The position numbers were made by a program, and so were the translations under genes. Source: Gari tellinella (Eukaryota; Mollusca; Bivalvia; Cardiida; Psammobiidae). From it: a stretch of DNA of 64,000 nucleotides. Under the pieces are notes generated by a model. The model did no database searches. It saw only the letters and a list, made by a program, of their open reading frames with translations, and was not told where the DNA came from. How positions within the stretch are numbered: position 1 is the first letter of the stretch; each line of letters begins with the position of its first letter. Of this stretch, positions 10,746 through 21,270 are shown piece after piece. The stretch lies in contig OV277857.1 of the NCBI GenBank assembly GCA_922989275.2, positions 48,399,083 to 48,463,082 of the forward strand. Direction: 5' to 3'.

Positions 10746-11770
10746 CAGAGCTATTACAGGATTCCTTATTAGGATCAGCACTATTTTAGTTTCGCAAATT
10801 ATTGTTATAACATTTTTCATTGTCTTTTTCTGCAATTCGATTGCGGTACACATCACTTGCAATTTTAAGCAGACGACAAAGCAGTCGTGAATATGTTTGA
10901 CATAATTATTAAGTGTAAGGTACTGCGGCAAGGGTTGTTGTAAGGAGGGAGTCGTTGTAGAGAGAGAACATTGTATTACCTTCTTGTCTTCATCACTCGA
11001 TGTCTTGGTCGGTCGAATCCATGTGGATGCATTGTTGGTGGGGTCCTGTCAATTTGAAATGCATAGGCATGAATCCCGAATCGATTAGCAATAATGTTAG
11101 ATATAGGTGTATGTTTCATTGACAGTATGTACTTGTGATGAGAACGCGTATCCTACTGCAAATAGTGTAGACCCTAATCAGAGCTATTACAGGATTCCTT
11201 ATTAGGATCAGCACTATTGTAATTTCGCAATTTATTGTTATACCTTTTATTAATTTAGAATAAACTTTAGAATAGCGTAGATTTTTAACCTTAGCCCAAC
11301 TTAAAATACCTGGTGTCTCGTATTCTTGCTCTAGGCGTTTCCTCCTCTCGTCATCAATCCCGTCTGTGAATAAGTGCATGAAAAATAAAAAATAAAAATA
11401 ATGAGCATGAAAAATTATCACCTTTGAACTACTCCCCTCCCATCTCCATTATCTACAACTACAACTATTCTGTTCTACCCTTCTTTCTACCCTACTTCCT
11501 TATCCACAATACAAAACAACAGCATCCATAACAAAAACAATTATAGTTATAATTATAAAACTACTAGTCTGTTCTGTGGGGCCCCACGTCTTGTCCGTCA
11601 ATATATATATATATAATAAAATGAAAATATTACGTACACAATCAAAATACAAACTTACTTTTTACTATGGGTTTAAATACCCATAAATCTGTTCTTTCCC
11701 TCTTTCCTTCCCTTCTTGTCTCCTTGTCTTCTTGGCAAAAAAACATCGCGTGTGCAGATCATTCTAGTCG
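10746..11770. repeat. Segmental direct duplication, downstream copy
   Basis: Second copy of the block at 8401-9400. Contains a half E element (10855-10975), the third 54-nt exon-like module and the spacer ending in AAACATCGCGTGTGCAG. That last piece is itself repeated within 50 bp at 11780. Confidence 0.85.
11310..11363 (-). CDS. Exon-like module, copy 3
   Basis: Identical in protein sequence to the module at 8937 and bounded by the same TTATTCACAG acceptor and GTATTTT donor. It lies in the downstream segmental duplicate, so its similarity reflects recent copying. It is not independent evidence for selection. Confidence 0.4.
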
Positions 11771-11800
11771 TCTTCTTGGCAAAAAAACATCGCGTGTGCA

Positions 11801-11975
11801 TATACAACAATAACAACCATAATGCGATAACAACCATAACAATGCGATAACAACCATAACAATGCGATAACAACCATAACAATGCGATAACAACCATAAC
11901 AATGCGATAACAGCCATAACAATGCGATAACCATAACAATGCGATAACAACCATAACAATAATGCAATAACAATT
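11801..11975. repeat. 20-bp minisatellite, longer array
   Basis: About eight units of ATAACAACCATAACAATGCG are present. Three overlapping minus-strand frames of alternating Ile-Val/Cys-Tyr-Gly residues are open here only because 20 is not a multiple of 3 and the unit lacks stops. Confidence 0.9.
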
Positions 11976-12254
11976 TATCTATGCCTAAACCAACCAACTG
12001 ACTTACAATACCATATTACTTTTTTCTCCTGATGTCTTCTGTTTTTGAAATAAATAAGACATACATACTTTGTATTTTCTTTTGTATTTTCTCCTTCCTT
12101 TATATTTTGCTCCTGTCATTTTCTGAAATACAAATATTTAATCAAACTTGAACGTCTATGCAAACTCCCCGCTGTCTCCCATTTTCCAAATAAAACCAGT
12201 TTGATATTAGAACTGGAAAAATAGACCTGAGCCTGTATTCTGAAACAATTTAAG

Positions 12255-12537
12255 ATTCTATACGAGTGCCAAACAGTTTAGATCCTGATCAGACGTCGCG
12301 TCAAACAATTGAAAGACATCTGATCTGGATTCAAGCTATTTGTTTCGTCATTCAGGTTTCTTTTTGATAAATGTCCATTATGTTATTTTGAGAAAAACAG
12401 CAGACGGCAATTTTAAGCGGACGACATTGAAGTCTTGAATATGTTGGACATAATTATTCTGTGTAAAGTACTGCGGCAAGGGTCGTTGTAAGGAGGGGTT
12501 CGTTGTCGAGAGGGCCTTTGTAGAGAAGGAACATGGT
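12255..12537. mobile_element. Family E MITE, decayed
   Basis: An HP1-like core (GATCCTGATCAGACGTCGCG) with a broken right arm is followed by the E body (CAGACGGCAATTTTAAGCGG) and the right end GGGCCTTTGTAGAGAAGGAAC. Confidence 0.6.
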
Positions 12538-12616
12538 TTAGCCTGGAATTGTCCAAATGAACTTTCGAGGGGAAATGAGTTATGCAAGTAAAACATCAAA
12601 TGTGTAATTTTAGTTT

Positions 12617-12818
12617 TTAACCCTTTACCTGATAGCCTATTTCTAGTATTGAAAATAGGTGACTACTTAAAGCAGGTTGAAAGTAAAGCAGAATGTGTTA
12701 GAATATTGAAAAGTTTCCCTATACTATATAATCATGACTGATTAAATTGGAACTATTTTCTTCAGCGAAGGAATAAATTAAATACGCTAAAAGACGCTTC
12801 TATGGGGTAAAGGGTTAA
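12617..12818. mobile_element. Family B MITE with deleted HP2 arm
   Basis: TTAACCCTTTACCTGATAGC at the left and TATGGGGTAAAGGGTTAA at the right give TTAA at both ends. The right arm of HP2 is missing after GCAGAATGTGTTAG. Confidence 0.8.
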
Positions 12819-13036
12819 GTGAGTAAAGCTATCCCTGTCAACCCTTTACATGAAGTTATCTTGTCACTCAACTAGGTCGACTCGGTTCAATATTAACTTT
12901 TCATAACCTCACAGTAATCCGTATATCACTTCTAAACCAGATAATGCTAAACAATTGTAAACTGTTTGGATCCTGACAAGACACAGAGTGGCCCTGCGCC
13001 AGATCCGGATCCAAGCTTTTAAATACTCATATCAAT

Positions 13037-13286
13037 TACAGTGGAGAATGTGTTATTCTTTCCCAATAAACGCGTTTACGCTAAAACTATTATTTGCAGT
13101 GCAAACAGTTTGGAGCCAGATCAGACGCCGGGTAACCCGGCGTCTGATCAGGCTCCAAACTGTTTGCCACCAAGATAAAGAAGAATTATCAGAATTGTCC
13201 AAAAATTGTTCTTTTCTACGTTTTAGTGCTTTGCGTTTGCGTACGTTTGCGTTTAAACGGGAATGAATAACAGATTCTCCACTGTA
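13037..13286. mobile_element. Family A MITE, full length, inverted orientation
   Basis: Ends are TACAGTGGAGAATGTG and AGATTCTCCACTGTA with an intact HP1 hairpin. Compared with the copy at 1412, the GTAAACGCG and GTACGTTTGCG halves are swapped, so it lies in the opposite orientation. Confidence 0.87.
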
Positions 13287-13392
13287 CAGAAGCATAATTT
13301 GGAAAACGTTTGCTTTCACTTTACGTTCATGATCGACATATACTAGTAGATATTAGATGTTTATGGAAAATGGTTTTGAAACAAATTAAATA

Positions 13393-13734
13393 TTGCAGCG
13401 CTCCCGCTCTACAACGACACCCAGTGGGAGACAAATATTGTGTGCGTTGTTCGGGAGTCGTATAAGGGAGGGATTTGGAATACATTTGCAAACAGCTTGA
13501 ATCCAGATCAGACGCCGCGTAACACGGCGTCGGATCTGGATTCAAACAGTTTGTTTTTCGTAATTCAGTTTGTTAAAATGCCCATTATGTAACAGTAGAT
13601 GGCAATTTTAAGCAGACGCCATAACAGTCGTAAATATGTTGGATATTATTGTTTTGTGTAGGGTACTGCGGCAAGGGTCGTTGTAAGGCGGGAGTCGTTG
13701 AGAGGGCGGCCGTTGTAGAGAGTAAACAGTGTCT
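13393..13734. mobile_element. Family E MITE, near full length
   Basis: From GCAGCGCTCCCGCTCTACAA to TTGTAGAGAGTAAACAGTG, with the HP1 hairpin CCAGATCAGACGCCGCG..CGGCGTCGGATCTGG. The body has the usual GCAGACG, TACTGCGGCAAGGGTCGTTG and GGGAGTCGTTG blocks. Confidence 0.8.
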
Positions 13735-14088
13735 TACCTTCTTTTCTTCCTTACTCGTCGGTATCTCCATGTGGAAGCATTATAGGCGGGGTTCTTGATT
13801 TAACTTCTCTGCACCCATAAGTCTGTAGACATGAAATATATAATATGGAATAGATTAGTGAGACTTAAGTAAGTCGAACAAATATCTCGAACCTACACAT
13901 TAGCTTGTAATAATCCTTATGCTGAATTGTCTGCCGAAAATGTATCGTCTGCATGCTTATTTCAAACTGAAAAAGTGGATTTGAGTGACAAGTTTGGATC
14001 TTTATCTGAATCTAAACCTGTTAGCAAATGGACTGGCGTAATGTCTTTAAGTGGCAATGAGAGTGAAAGGGTTCAATCTTGTTGCAAG

Positions 14089-14634
14089 TAAAGTAAAAGT
14101 CTCCAATTAGAAGGTTTCTTAATGTTATCCTGCTTGAAACACTTATTATGCTAAGCGCGACGTGGTTAAAATTTGCACACAGTATAGATTCAGATCAGGA
14201 TCGAGGCGTCTGATCAGGATCCAAACTGTTTGCTTTTAGGCGCCATTGAGAGTGGAAGGGTTAAAGCATGCTGCAAACACGTCATCGGCAGAAAAAATTT
14301 TTTTTTTAAAACACAATAAATTTTATGCTTTCAAAACTAAGTATGACTGGCAAACAAGTTAAAATCCAGATCAGATGCCGCGCAAAATTGAGTCTGATCT
14401 GGATCTATATTGTATGCAAACTGTTCGCAAATTTTAACAAAGTCGCGCTTAGCATAAAAACGTTAAAGGCTGACAATAAGAAAAGCTTCTAAATGGAGAC
14501 TTTTACTTTACTTTCAGCATGCTTTAACCTTTCCACTCTCGACAGCTTGCACACAGTATAAACCAGCTCAGAATCGCGTGACTCTGATCAGGATCCAAAC
14601 TGTTTGCAAACGCCATTGAGAGTGGAAGGGTTAA
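14089..14634. repeat. Large inverted repeat containing several HP1-type cores
   Basis: AAGTAAAAGTCTCCAATTAG..GCTAAGCGCGAC (14089-14177) is the reverse complement of the block at 14434-14515. Between and beside the arms are HP1-related hairpins (14170-14255, 14345-14430 and 14545-14600). A TTAA-flanked F element, TTAACCTTTCCACTCTC..GAGAGTGGAAGGGTTAA, spans 14524-14634. No ORF is seen. Confidence 0.65.
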
Positions 14635-14690
14635 ATTAATGTAAAAGGTTTCCTTCATATTGTTAGCCAGTCATATTTTACTTTTCTTAA

Positions 14691-15063
14691 AGCGACTCGC
14701 AACCAGATGGTGTATTTGCAAAAATAAAAGAAACTACTCAAATAAAACCAAATGTGTACAGCATTATCGTGCATCTGGCATTTGAAAAATATGATCAGAC
14801 ATAAACCCGAGCCGAATTAAGTACTCTCCATTTCTACACACTGAAATACGTTATATCGTTCCCAAGGATATAAATATAGGCCTGTGGTTGAGTGGTCTAA
14901 GGGGTTGTTTTATTTTTGCTATTCTGTCCCCCATGCCGGGTCACGGGTTCGAATCCCACCATAGTTTAATAATTCTAATCCTTAATTCTTACCCGCTCTT
15001 ATAAGCGTTTGACATATATTTACAAATTACTTTTTAAAATGCTTAATCTGGTTACAAGTCTCT
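14691..15063. mobile_element. Family G element with internal tRNA-like block
   Basis: It is flanked by TTAA (14687-14690 and 15064-15067) with inverted ends AGCGACTCGCAACCAGAT and TCTGGTTACAAGTCTCT. A tRNA-like block lies at 14881-14968 (A-box-like GTTGAGTGGTCTAAGGGG, B-box GGGTTCGAATCCC). A second copy at 37142 has the same arrangement. This combines a TTAA transposon frame with a Pol III-like module. Confidence 0.8.
14881..14968 (+). other. tRNA-like (Ser/Leu-type) sequence inside family G
   Basis: GTGGTTGAGTGGTCTAAGG resembles a class II tRNA A box and GGGTTCGAATCCCACC a B box and T arm. The acceptor stem does not pair convincingly and the anticodon region is T-rich. It is called tRNA-derived, not a working tRNA gene. 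Confidence 0.6.
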
Positions 15064-15144
15064 TTAAATTTTAAAAGCATAAACTGAATATGTTGTTTAT
15101 CTGCAGATGATGTGTTTGCAGCAGATGACTATTCGGCATAACAA

Positions 15145-15490
15145 GGGTTAAACAGCAACCTGCAGGACATTTTTCATAGAGCTTTTCAAGTATCAAGAAA
15201 TAGTAGAAACATGGAAGTAATTTCTAGAACTATCAGCAACTATTTAGAATTTGGCAAATGATAATTTACAAATGAGAAAATATAAACCCGCAAGTGCGAG
15301 AAGAGTGACGTCGTTTTAGTCGGGGAAGTCCCTGACAACGGTTCATTTCTTTAAGTATTTCTTAAAGTAGAAATATTTCCTAAGGGTTAAACAGCAACCT
15401 GCAGGACATTTTTCATAGAGCTTTTCGAGTATCAAGAAATAATAGAAACATGAAAGTCGTTTCTAGAACTATCGGCAACTATTAAGAATT
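15145..15490. repeat. ~105-bp direct repeat
   Basis: GGGTTAAACAGCAACCTGCA through CTATCAGCAACTATT (about 15146-15245) recurs at 15384-15485 with few changes. The second copy was split by the family C insertion at 15492. Confidence 0.75.
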
Positions 15491-15491
15491 T

Positions 15492-15792
15492 CAGGGCTGC
15501 TATAAATTGACATGAAAAATCCTAAGATTTCCAAATTGGCACTTATCAAGTGCGATTTTACGAATCGTACATTTACTCCGTCGCTTGTTTCTAGTTTTGT
15601 TGACATGTGGCTGCTTAAAGCAGGATGGAAGTAAAGCCGAATGATTTACTTTCAACCTGCTTTAAGCTTTAAGCTACAATGTACTAGAAAAAAATCCGAA
15701 GATTTAAGAAAAATCCGGAACTATGGTCTGAATCTGAATCTGAATCTGATTAAATACAGTGCAGGACCTGTTACGGCATTTATGGTAGCCCT
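15492..15792. mobile_element. Family C MITE with GAATTT duplication
   Basis: Ends are CAGGGCTGCTATAAATTG and GGTAGCCCTG, with GAATTT directly outside both ends. The upstream repeat copy (TTTAGAATTTGGCAAATG) shows the empty site, confirming a 6-bp duplication. The middle holds a shortened HP2 hairpin and a GAATCT triplet repeat. Confidence 0.85.
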
Positions 15793-15839
15793 GGAATTTG
15801 GCTAATGATAATTTACAAATGAGGACAAAAAAAACCAAC

Positions 15840-16034
15840 AACCCGCAAACTACATGTATACTGCAGATAAGTTTTAAGACATTTCAGTAAGTTACCTTTT
15901 ATTCCATTTTGTTTTAATTTAAAGAGTAATCCTTTATGCCAAACGCGGTCAAAGGCTTTAGAAATGTCGCAGAAGACCATACAAGAGAATTGTTTGTTGT
16001 CAAATGATTGACAAATATGATGAAAGAAAATCAA
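15840..16034 (-). pseudogene. Non-LTR retrotransposon reverse transcriptase fragment
   Basis: The minus frame contains FCDISKAFDRVWHKGLLFKL followed by KQNGIKGNLLKCLKTYL. This is the region around the palm-domain motif of LINE-type reverse transcriptases (DISKAFDRVWHKGLL is the hallmark; the first catalytic Asp is present). Only about 65 residues remain. The YADD-box region and endonuclease are absent and the 3' side runs into the family C neighbourhood. The clade (Jockey/CR1-like versus RTE) cannot be settled from this length. Confidence 0.85.
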
Positions 16035-16084
16035 TTAATTGAAAAGTAGTAGAATGGTTTGGGAAACATATTTAAACAACTACT

Positions 16085-16192
16085 GCATAGGAGTGTCCAA
16101 AACGGGCACTAGCTTTATCTACGTTTTAGAGTTTTGCATTTGCGTTTCGGTTGCGTTTAAACGGGAAAGAATAATGTTTTCTCCACTGTAAT
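16085..16192. mobile_element. Family A MITE, end fragment
   Basis: CTACGTTTTAGAGTTTTGC then GCGTTTAAACGGGAAAGAAT and TTTTCTCCACTGTAA is one half of a family A element. The HP1 hairpin is missing. Confidence 0.65.
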
Positions 16193-16965
16193 TAGAAGCC
16201 GCGGTACGCATCGTATGACCAGGATCTACACTGTTTGCAATTTACACGGGCTAAGGGGGTAAATAAAGTCTATGTGTCAAACAGTTTGAATCCAGATGAG
16301 ACGCCGAGTTACTCGGCCTTAAACCTGGATCCAAATTGATTCAAATGGCGATCACGATTTCAACTTTAATCTGTATCTGTATCTGTTCTGGTACGTAGAA
16401 GGGCCACTGCTGGCATAAATTCTACGGGGATATGCAAATATATGCAAAAAGTAATATAAACAGAAAAACACAAAAAACAATATTACTTACCGGTCATGAA
16501 TGCCAGTCCGCACATTGTCCTGCCTATAACACTCGCGAGAGATAGAACTATGTATGGGCTCTACAATATAATCCATATTTATACAATTCTTGAACTTTAC
16601 CTCTCACCAAAATGCACAGAACAGTACAACTCGTGTTGAGATGCCAGTTATGCAAAAGGGTGGACGTTTCCAAAGAGGGGAGAGCTAATCCATTTGGGAT
16701 AATTGACGACAGAAAACTCTTAAAGAAACTTAATGAATTACAGATGTTCTGTATATAGCAGTCACCTGCCTGTAACCGACGCCGAGCCTTTATCTTCTGT
16801 TTTGATAACAGCTTGAATAAAACAAGTTTCACTGTACAACATAACAATTATATATAATTACAGCATGGAGTCGAATAACTTGGAATAGATTTCCTGACAA
16901 GAGCAAGTCATTGTCTGCATTGTGTAGTTTCAAGCCATAGTGAGCAGTTGTCAAAGAGCTCGTGG

Positions 16966-17164
16966 CTCAAACCTCTATATTACGACCACTAAACTGTGTT
17001 AGCTATCGGGTGTTTACGACGGTGACTGCTTAAAACAATGTGACAGTAAAACAGATAGCTCCTTTAGGAGTTTACTGCCACCTTGTTTTCAGCTGTCGTT
17101 TGTCTTTTATACAATCAATTGGCCTTCGTTATAAATAGTAATCGTAATATGAGGTTTTACTGTA
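16966..17164. mobile_element. Family D MITE
   Basis: Inverted ends AAACCTCTATATTACGACCA and AATATGAGGTTTTACTGTA. The centre is an HP2-like hairpin (TGTGACAGTAAAACAGATAG against GTTTACTGCCACCTTG). Ends of the CAGTAAAACCTC type with TA flanks suggest a pogo/Tigger-like parent. Confidence 0.7.
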
Positions 17165-17349
17165 ACGTACATGTAACCCATTTATTGACAAATTTTATAA
17201 TCCTCTTAAGGCAGCTCGCGGGCGAACTTAGATTCCATGAAAGGTGTTATGAAACGTTTTGCTTGAAGAATGATAATAGCCTAAGAAACAATGTGTGAAA
17301 ATACAGGCAACATTTATCGTTTGGTTTGTCTTCAATATCTCTTTTCCTG

Positions 17350-17545
17350 TCAAAAACCTGCTTCAATATTGTTGTCTGCAATATCGTTTCAAAGTTAGAT
17401 TTTAAGGCAGTACAACTGACGTAATTTCAAAACAAGTGGCAAACAGTTTTGATCCAGATCAGACGCCGCTTTAGGTGGCATCTGAACAGGATCAAAACTG
17501 TTTCCAAGTGCGCTATATGACGTCATTGAGAGTGAAAGGTTTACA
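17350..17545. mobile_element. Family F MITE with HP1 hairpin
   Basis: The left part TTGTCTGCAATATCGTTTC matches the F copy at 1872. The HP1 hairpin is CAAACAGTTTTGATCCAGATC with its partner. The right end is GACGTCATTGAGAGTGAAAG. A fragment of H (17545-17665, ending TTTTATGAAACGGGCCC) follows directly. Confidence 0.6.
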
Positions 17546-17989
17546 ACTACATTTTCAAGACGATTCCAAAGAGATGCCACGAGACAGTATTATCTAGAAA
17601 GAGAAAAAAATATAATTAAGACTTTTCCAACTTTGTCTTACGATGTTTTATGAAACGGGCCCTGTTCCGAACCATGGTTCTGAACAATTCGGCAGTTGAC
17701 GAGAATGGCCGATTGCTCTCCGTAGAGCTCAGAGACCTGGGTCCATGCTTATAATGTGTTTGAGTTCAGTCTAAGATAGTTGACAAGATTTTGATTGGTC
17801 AGATTTGAGCCTAATTTTATGCTTAAATCTTACCTTTCGAACGTTTGAGAATAATCTCAGACTCAACTCAAACATTTTATAAACTTAGGGCCAGGGCAAC
17901 GGCGGATATCATGCTGCTTTGGGCTCAGATTAAGTCAGTTTGGTCGGTTAACCCACAACGCCAAGGCTCACCCGATAGTTCACCATTAT

Positions 17990-18692
17990 TATTACAGCGT
18001 TCCTCTCTATACAACGATACCCAACAGGATACAAAAAGTGTGTGTGTTGTTCGGAAGGAGTCTTTAATGGGAGTGAAATTTGCAAACAGCTTGAATCAAG
18101 ATCAGACGCCACGTAACGCGTAATGTGTCCGCTGCTGTTTATCTCAAATAACATATACATGTAAATGGACTTTTTGATAGAATATATATAAGTGACAAAC
18201 AGCTTGAATTCAGATCAGTAGCCGCGTAACGCGTAATGTGTCCGCTGCTGTTTATCTCAAATAACATATACATGTAAATGGACTTTTTGATAGAATATAT
18301 ATAAGTGACAAACAGCTTGAATTCAGATCAGTAGCCGCGTAACGCGTAATGTGTCCGCTGCTGTTTATCTCAAATAACATATACATGTAAATGGACTTTT
18401 TGATAGAATATATATAAGTGACAAACAGCTTGAATTCAGATCAGACGCCACGTAACGCGTACAAAATGTGTCCGCTGCTGTTTATCTCAAATAACATATA
18501 ACTTGACTTTTTGATAGAATATATAAGTGACAAACAGCTTGAATCCAGATCAGAAGCCGCGTAACGCAGCGTCTGATCTTGATTCAAGCTCTTTGCAAAG
18601 TCTAATTGCTCCTCCCTATAACGAATCCCTACGAACAACGCACACACTAGTTGTTTCCCTATGGGTTTCGTTGTAGAGAGGGAGCGGTGTAG
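17990..18692. repeat. 113-bp tandem array built inside a family E element
   Basis: An E-type left end (GCGTTCCTCTCTATACAACG) leads to an HP1 half. Then about four units of 113 bp (starts near 18121, 18234, 18347 and 18466) each hold TGTGTCCGCTGCTGTTTATC and end at ACAAACAGCTTGAATTCAG. The array closes with a full HP1 hairpin at about 18536-18600 and an inverted E end (TTGTAGAGAGGGAGCGGTG). The array therefore looks like expansion of a segment within an E hairpin. Confidence 0.7.
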
Positions 18693-18849
18693 TAGCTTTT
18701 AACAAGTTGAAAGTAGAGCAGAATGTGTCTTAAAGCGCATTCTCATTTACCTTTAATCTGCTTTATGGGGTCACACGTACGTCTGACTGTTTGTCCTTTC
18801 TGTCGGTCAGACTGCAAGTCTGTTGTCTATCAATCTGTCTATCTCTCCC

Positions 18850-19325
18850 TGTTCCCTCTTTCTCATTCATAGTCTATTTCGCTCTCTCTCTCTCTCTCTG
18901 TGTCTCACTCTCTTTGTTTGTCACTTTGTCTTTCTGTCACTGTCTCTTTCTATGTGTGTTTACCTTTCTCCGTATGTATCTCTTTCTTTTTGTCTCGTTC
19001 TCTGTCTCTTTCAGTCTCGCCTGCTCTCCCTCTCTCTCTCTCTCGGTCTCTCTCTGGGAGTCTCTCTCTCTCTCTGCCCCTCTCTGTTTCTCTGTCTCTG
19101 TCCCACTGTCTTCCTCTCTCTCTCTCACTCTCGCTCTCTCCCTCTCCCTCCCCCTCTCTCTCTCTGTCTTTCTCTCTGTCTTTCTCTCTGGATCTCTCTC
19201 TCTTTCTCTCTGCCCCTCTCTGTTTCTCTGTCTTTGTCCCACTGTCCCACTGGATCTCTCTCTCTCTCTCTCTTGCTCGCTCGCCCCCTCTCCATCTCTA
19301 TCTCTATCTCTCTCTCCTCCTCCAA
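18850..19325. repeat. CT-rich low-complexity block
   Basis: About 475 bp of almost pure pyrimidine sequence (CTCT runs broken by TGTC and GTTT). All three plus frames and two minus frames are open for 68-181 codons, giving Ser/Leu-rich or Arg/Glu-rich shadow products. No codon structure or domain is present. Confidence 0.95.
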
Positions 19326-19599
19326 ATTCAAACTAGATTAACCTTTTCACTCTCAACGACGCTTTAAATCGCGTTTGCAAACAGTTTGGCCGCGTCTGGT
19401 CATGACCTGAACTGTTTGACATATTACTAATATTTACAAGTACACTATATAATGATACAAGATACAAGATACAAGATAGTTTATTGAGTAAATAGTCATG
19501 TTTATGTTTACGTTAGATAAAAGGTTTTGAATCTTGAATCTATAAATGTTCAACAGACGCACGAGACATTTCCAACACAACGCTTACATCAGTAAGATG

Positions 19600-19914
19600 T
19601 ACAGCGCTTTCTCCCCACAACGACACCCATATAGGGAGACCACGATTGTACGTTGTTCGGAGGAAGTCGTTATAGGGAGGGACACTTTAGACACGGCGTC
19701 TGAGATGGATTCAAGCTGTTTGTCACCCATAATATTCTATTAAAATGTCGATTTATATTTTACTTGAGAAGAACAACAGACGACACATTTAAGCAGGCGG
19801 TATTGCAACCATGAAAAGGTTGGACATAAATGTCTTGTTTGGGGTACAGCGACAAGTGTCGTTGTCAAGAGGGAATCGTTGTTGGGAGGGCCGTTGTAGA
19901 GAGGAAACGCTGTA
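19600..19914. mobile_element. Family E MITE, HP1 partly lost
   Basis: From TACAGCGCTTTCTCCCCAC to GTAGAGAGGAAACGCTGTA. The body includes AGACGACACATTTAAGCAGG and GGGTACAGCGACAAGTGTCG. Only the right half of HP1 (GGCGTCTGAGATGGATTCAA) remains. Confidence 0.75.
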
Positions 19915-19924
19915 TATACAATCT

Positions 19925-20975
19925 TTTTCTTTTTAACATAAAACATGATAGAAGTTGCATGTGTCTGCTTGTCTGTGTGCCTGTATGTATGTCTGTATGA
20001 AAGTCTCTGTCTCTCTCCCAATCTCTTTCTTCTGCTCTATCTTCGTGTTTTGCAATGGCTACCTAGTTGTTATTTTTAAGCAACTCTATTCAAAGAAATA
20101 CAGACACACAAAACACAGATACGGGCACAGAGAGGCTGAAAATGATACCTGATAAATAGAAAATCCATTGTGAATACAAACAAAATGTTTCTTTTAAAGA
20201 TATTTCCTCAGTCCACTGATGCCCCCCCCCATTGTTCTCGATAGGTGTAAATGTAACTGTCAAAGCATGCAGTACAAGCTGCCGGCGGGTATACCAATCT
20301 CAGTTTACCTGGTGAGGCCCAGATTATACTCATGCTCTAGTGCTTTTCAATGGTTATTTCTTTTAACTATCAAATATAAAGGTCGGTTCTCACATGAGAC
20401 GCTTCAATGGTTCTTTGCTACCGACATGTCCACAAGACTCGTGCCTTTTTCAAGGACACTGTCTGGCAAGGCGTTATGATCGAAAGGTCGTCATGAGATG
20501 TCTTTTAGAAAAAACAATACAAGCATTCACACCGTTCATGAGTTGGTTAACGCCTGTTCACACATATAACAAATAAAAGGTTTGAATCCCGGAGCCGGAT
20601 ACGGAGTTGGAACTGATGTGGCCGGTTGGTGAGCCGCTAGCTAGTTAAACGAATGGCTACCGTAGGCCCACCTCTGTCAAGGCGCCCAGCAATAAGAGAA
20701 GGGATTCGGGAGATGGGTACTGTGCGCGCAAAAAGATAGGTGGCTCATAAGTCAAAACTGGCTGGCCTTTTCAATAGGGGCGACACTATATAATAAACAA
20801 AGCTTTTATAAACGCCTACCTGTTGAGACATATTAGTGTATTCTTCTGAATTGGCCGAGTTGTTTTTAGATTGGAACATTCTAAAACTTAAAATTGGATG
20901 ACCAATTTGACCATCGCACTCGATGAATTCCGTGCAGCCAGCTATGGATACGGATAGCTGTATTTATTGTGCGTA
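19925..20975. other. Gene-poor stretch, no supported feature
   Basis: Contains short CT-rich and CA-rich runs, a C homopolymer near 20221, and a plus frame of 86 codons at 20219 without recognisable domain. Around 20578, GGTTTGAATCCCGGAGCC resembles a Pol III B box and may start a SINE-like repeat, but no A box is seen. I cannot support a gene. Confidence 0.5.
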
Positions 20976-20978
20976 ATG

Positions 20979-21270
20979 TACAGAAGAGAAGACACTATTA
21001 TTTCCTGTTTAAACGCAACTGCAATGCGCTAAACTGTAGACAATTACTTTTAGGTATTTCTATTGTTTAATCAGAGTGGCAAACAGGTTGGAGCCTGATC
21101 AGACGCCGGGTTACCCGGCGTCTGATCTGGCTCCAACCTGTTTGCAACGAATTTATTAGTTTAAGCGTACATGCGTTTATTGGGAAAGAATAACATATCA
21201 GTAAAATTATCGCAGCGGTCTCGTGCTGCACGAGACATATCTCAAGTACATGTAGGAAAGTGTACACCAT
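20979..21270. mobile_element. Family A-related element (variant A2)
   Basis: TACAGAAGAGAAGACAC, then GTTTAAACGCAACTGC and an HP1 hairpin (GGAGCCTGATCAGACGCCGG). It continues past the usual A end into ATCAGTAAAATTATCGCAGC and GTCTCGTGCTGCACGAGAC as in the copy at 2420. Confidence 0.6.

Noticed and set aside
11673..11997. Ile/Val/Cys/Tyr-rich minus frames
   Set aside because: Translation of the 20-bp GCGATAACAACCATAACAAT minisatellite in three phases.
18791..19367. Open frames of up to 181 codons on both strands
   Set aside because: They lie in a CT-rich block where stops are rare in every frame; products are Ser/Leu or Arg/Glu low complexity without domains.
20219..20479. 86-codon plus ORF
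   Set aside because: No recognisable domain, splice context or repeat in the window; length is within chance expectation.
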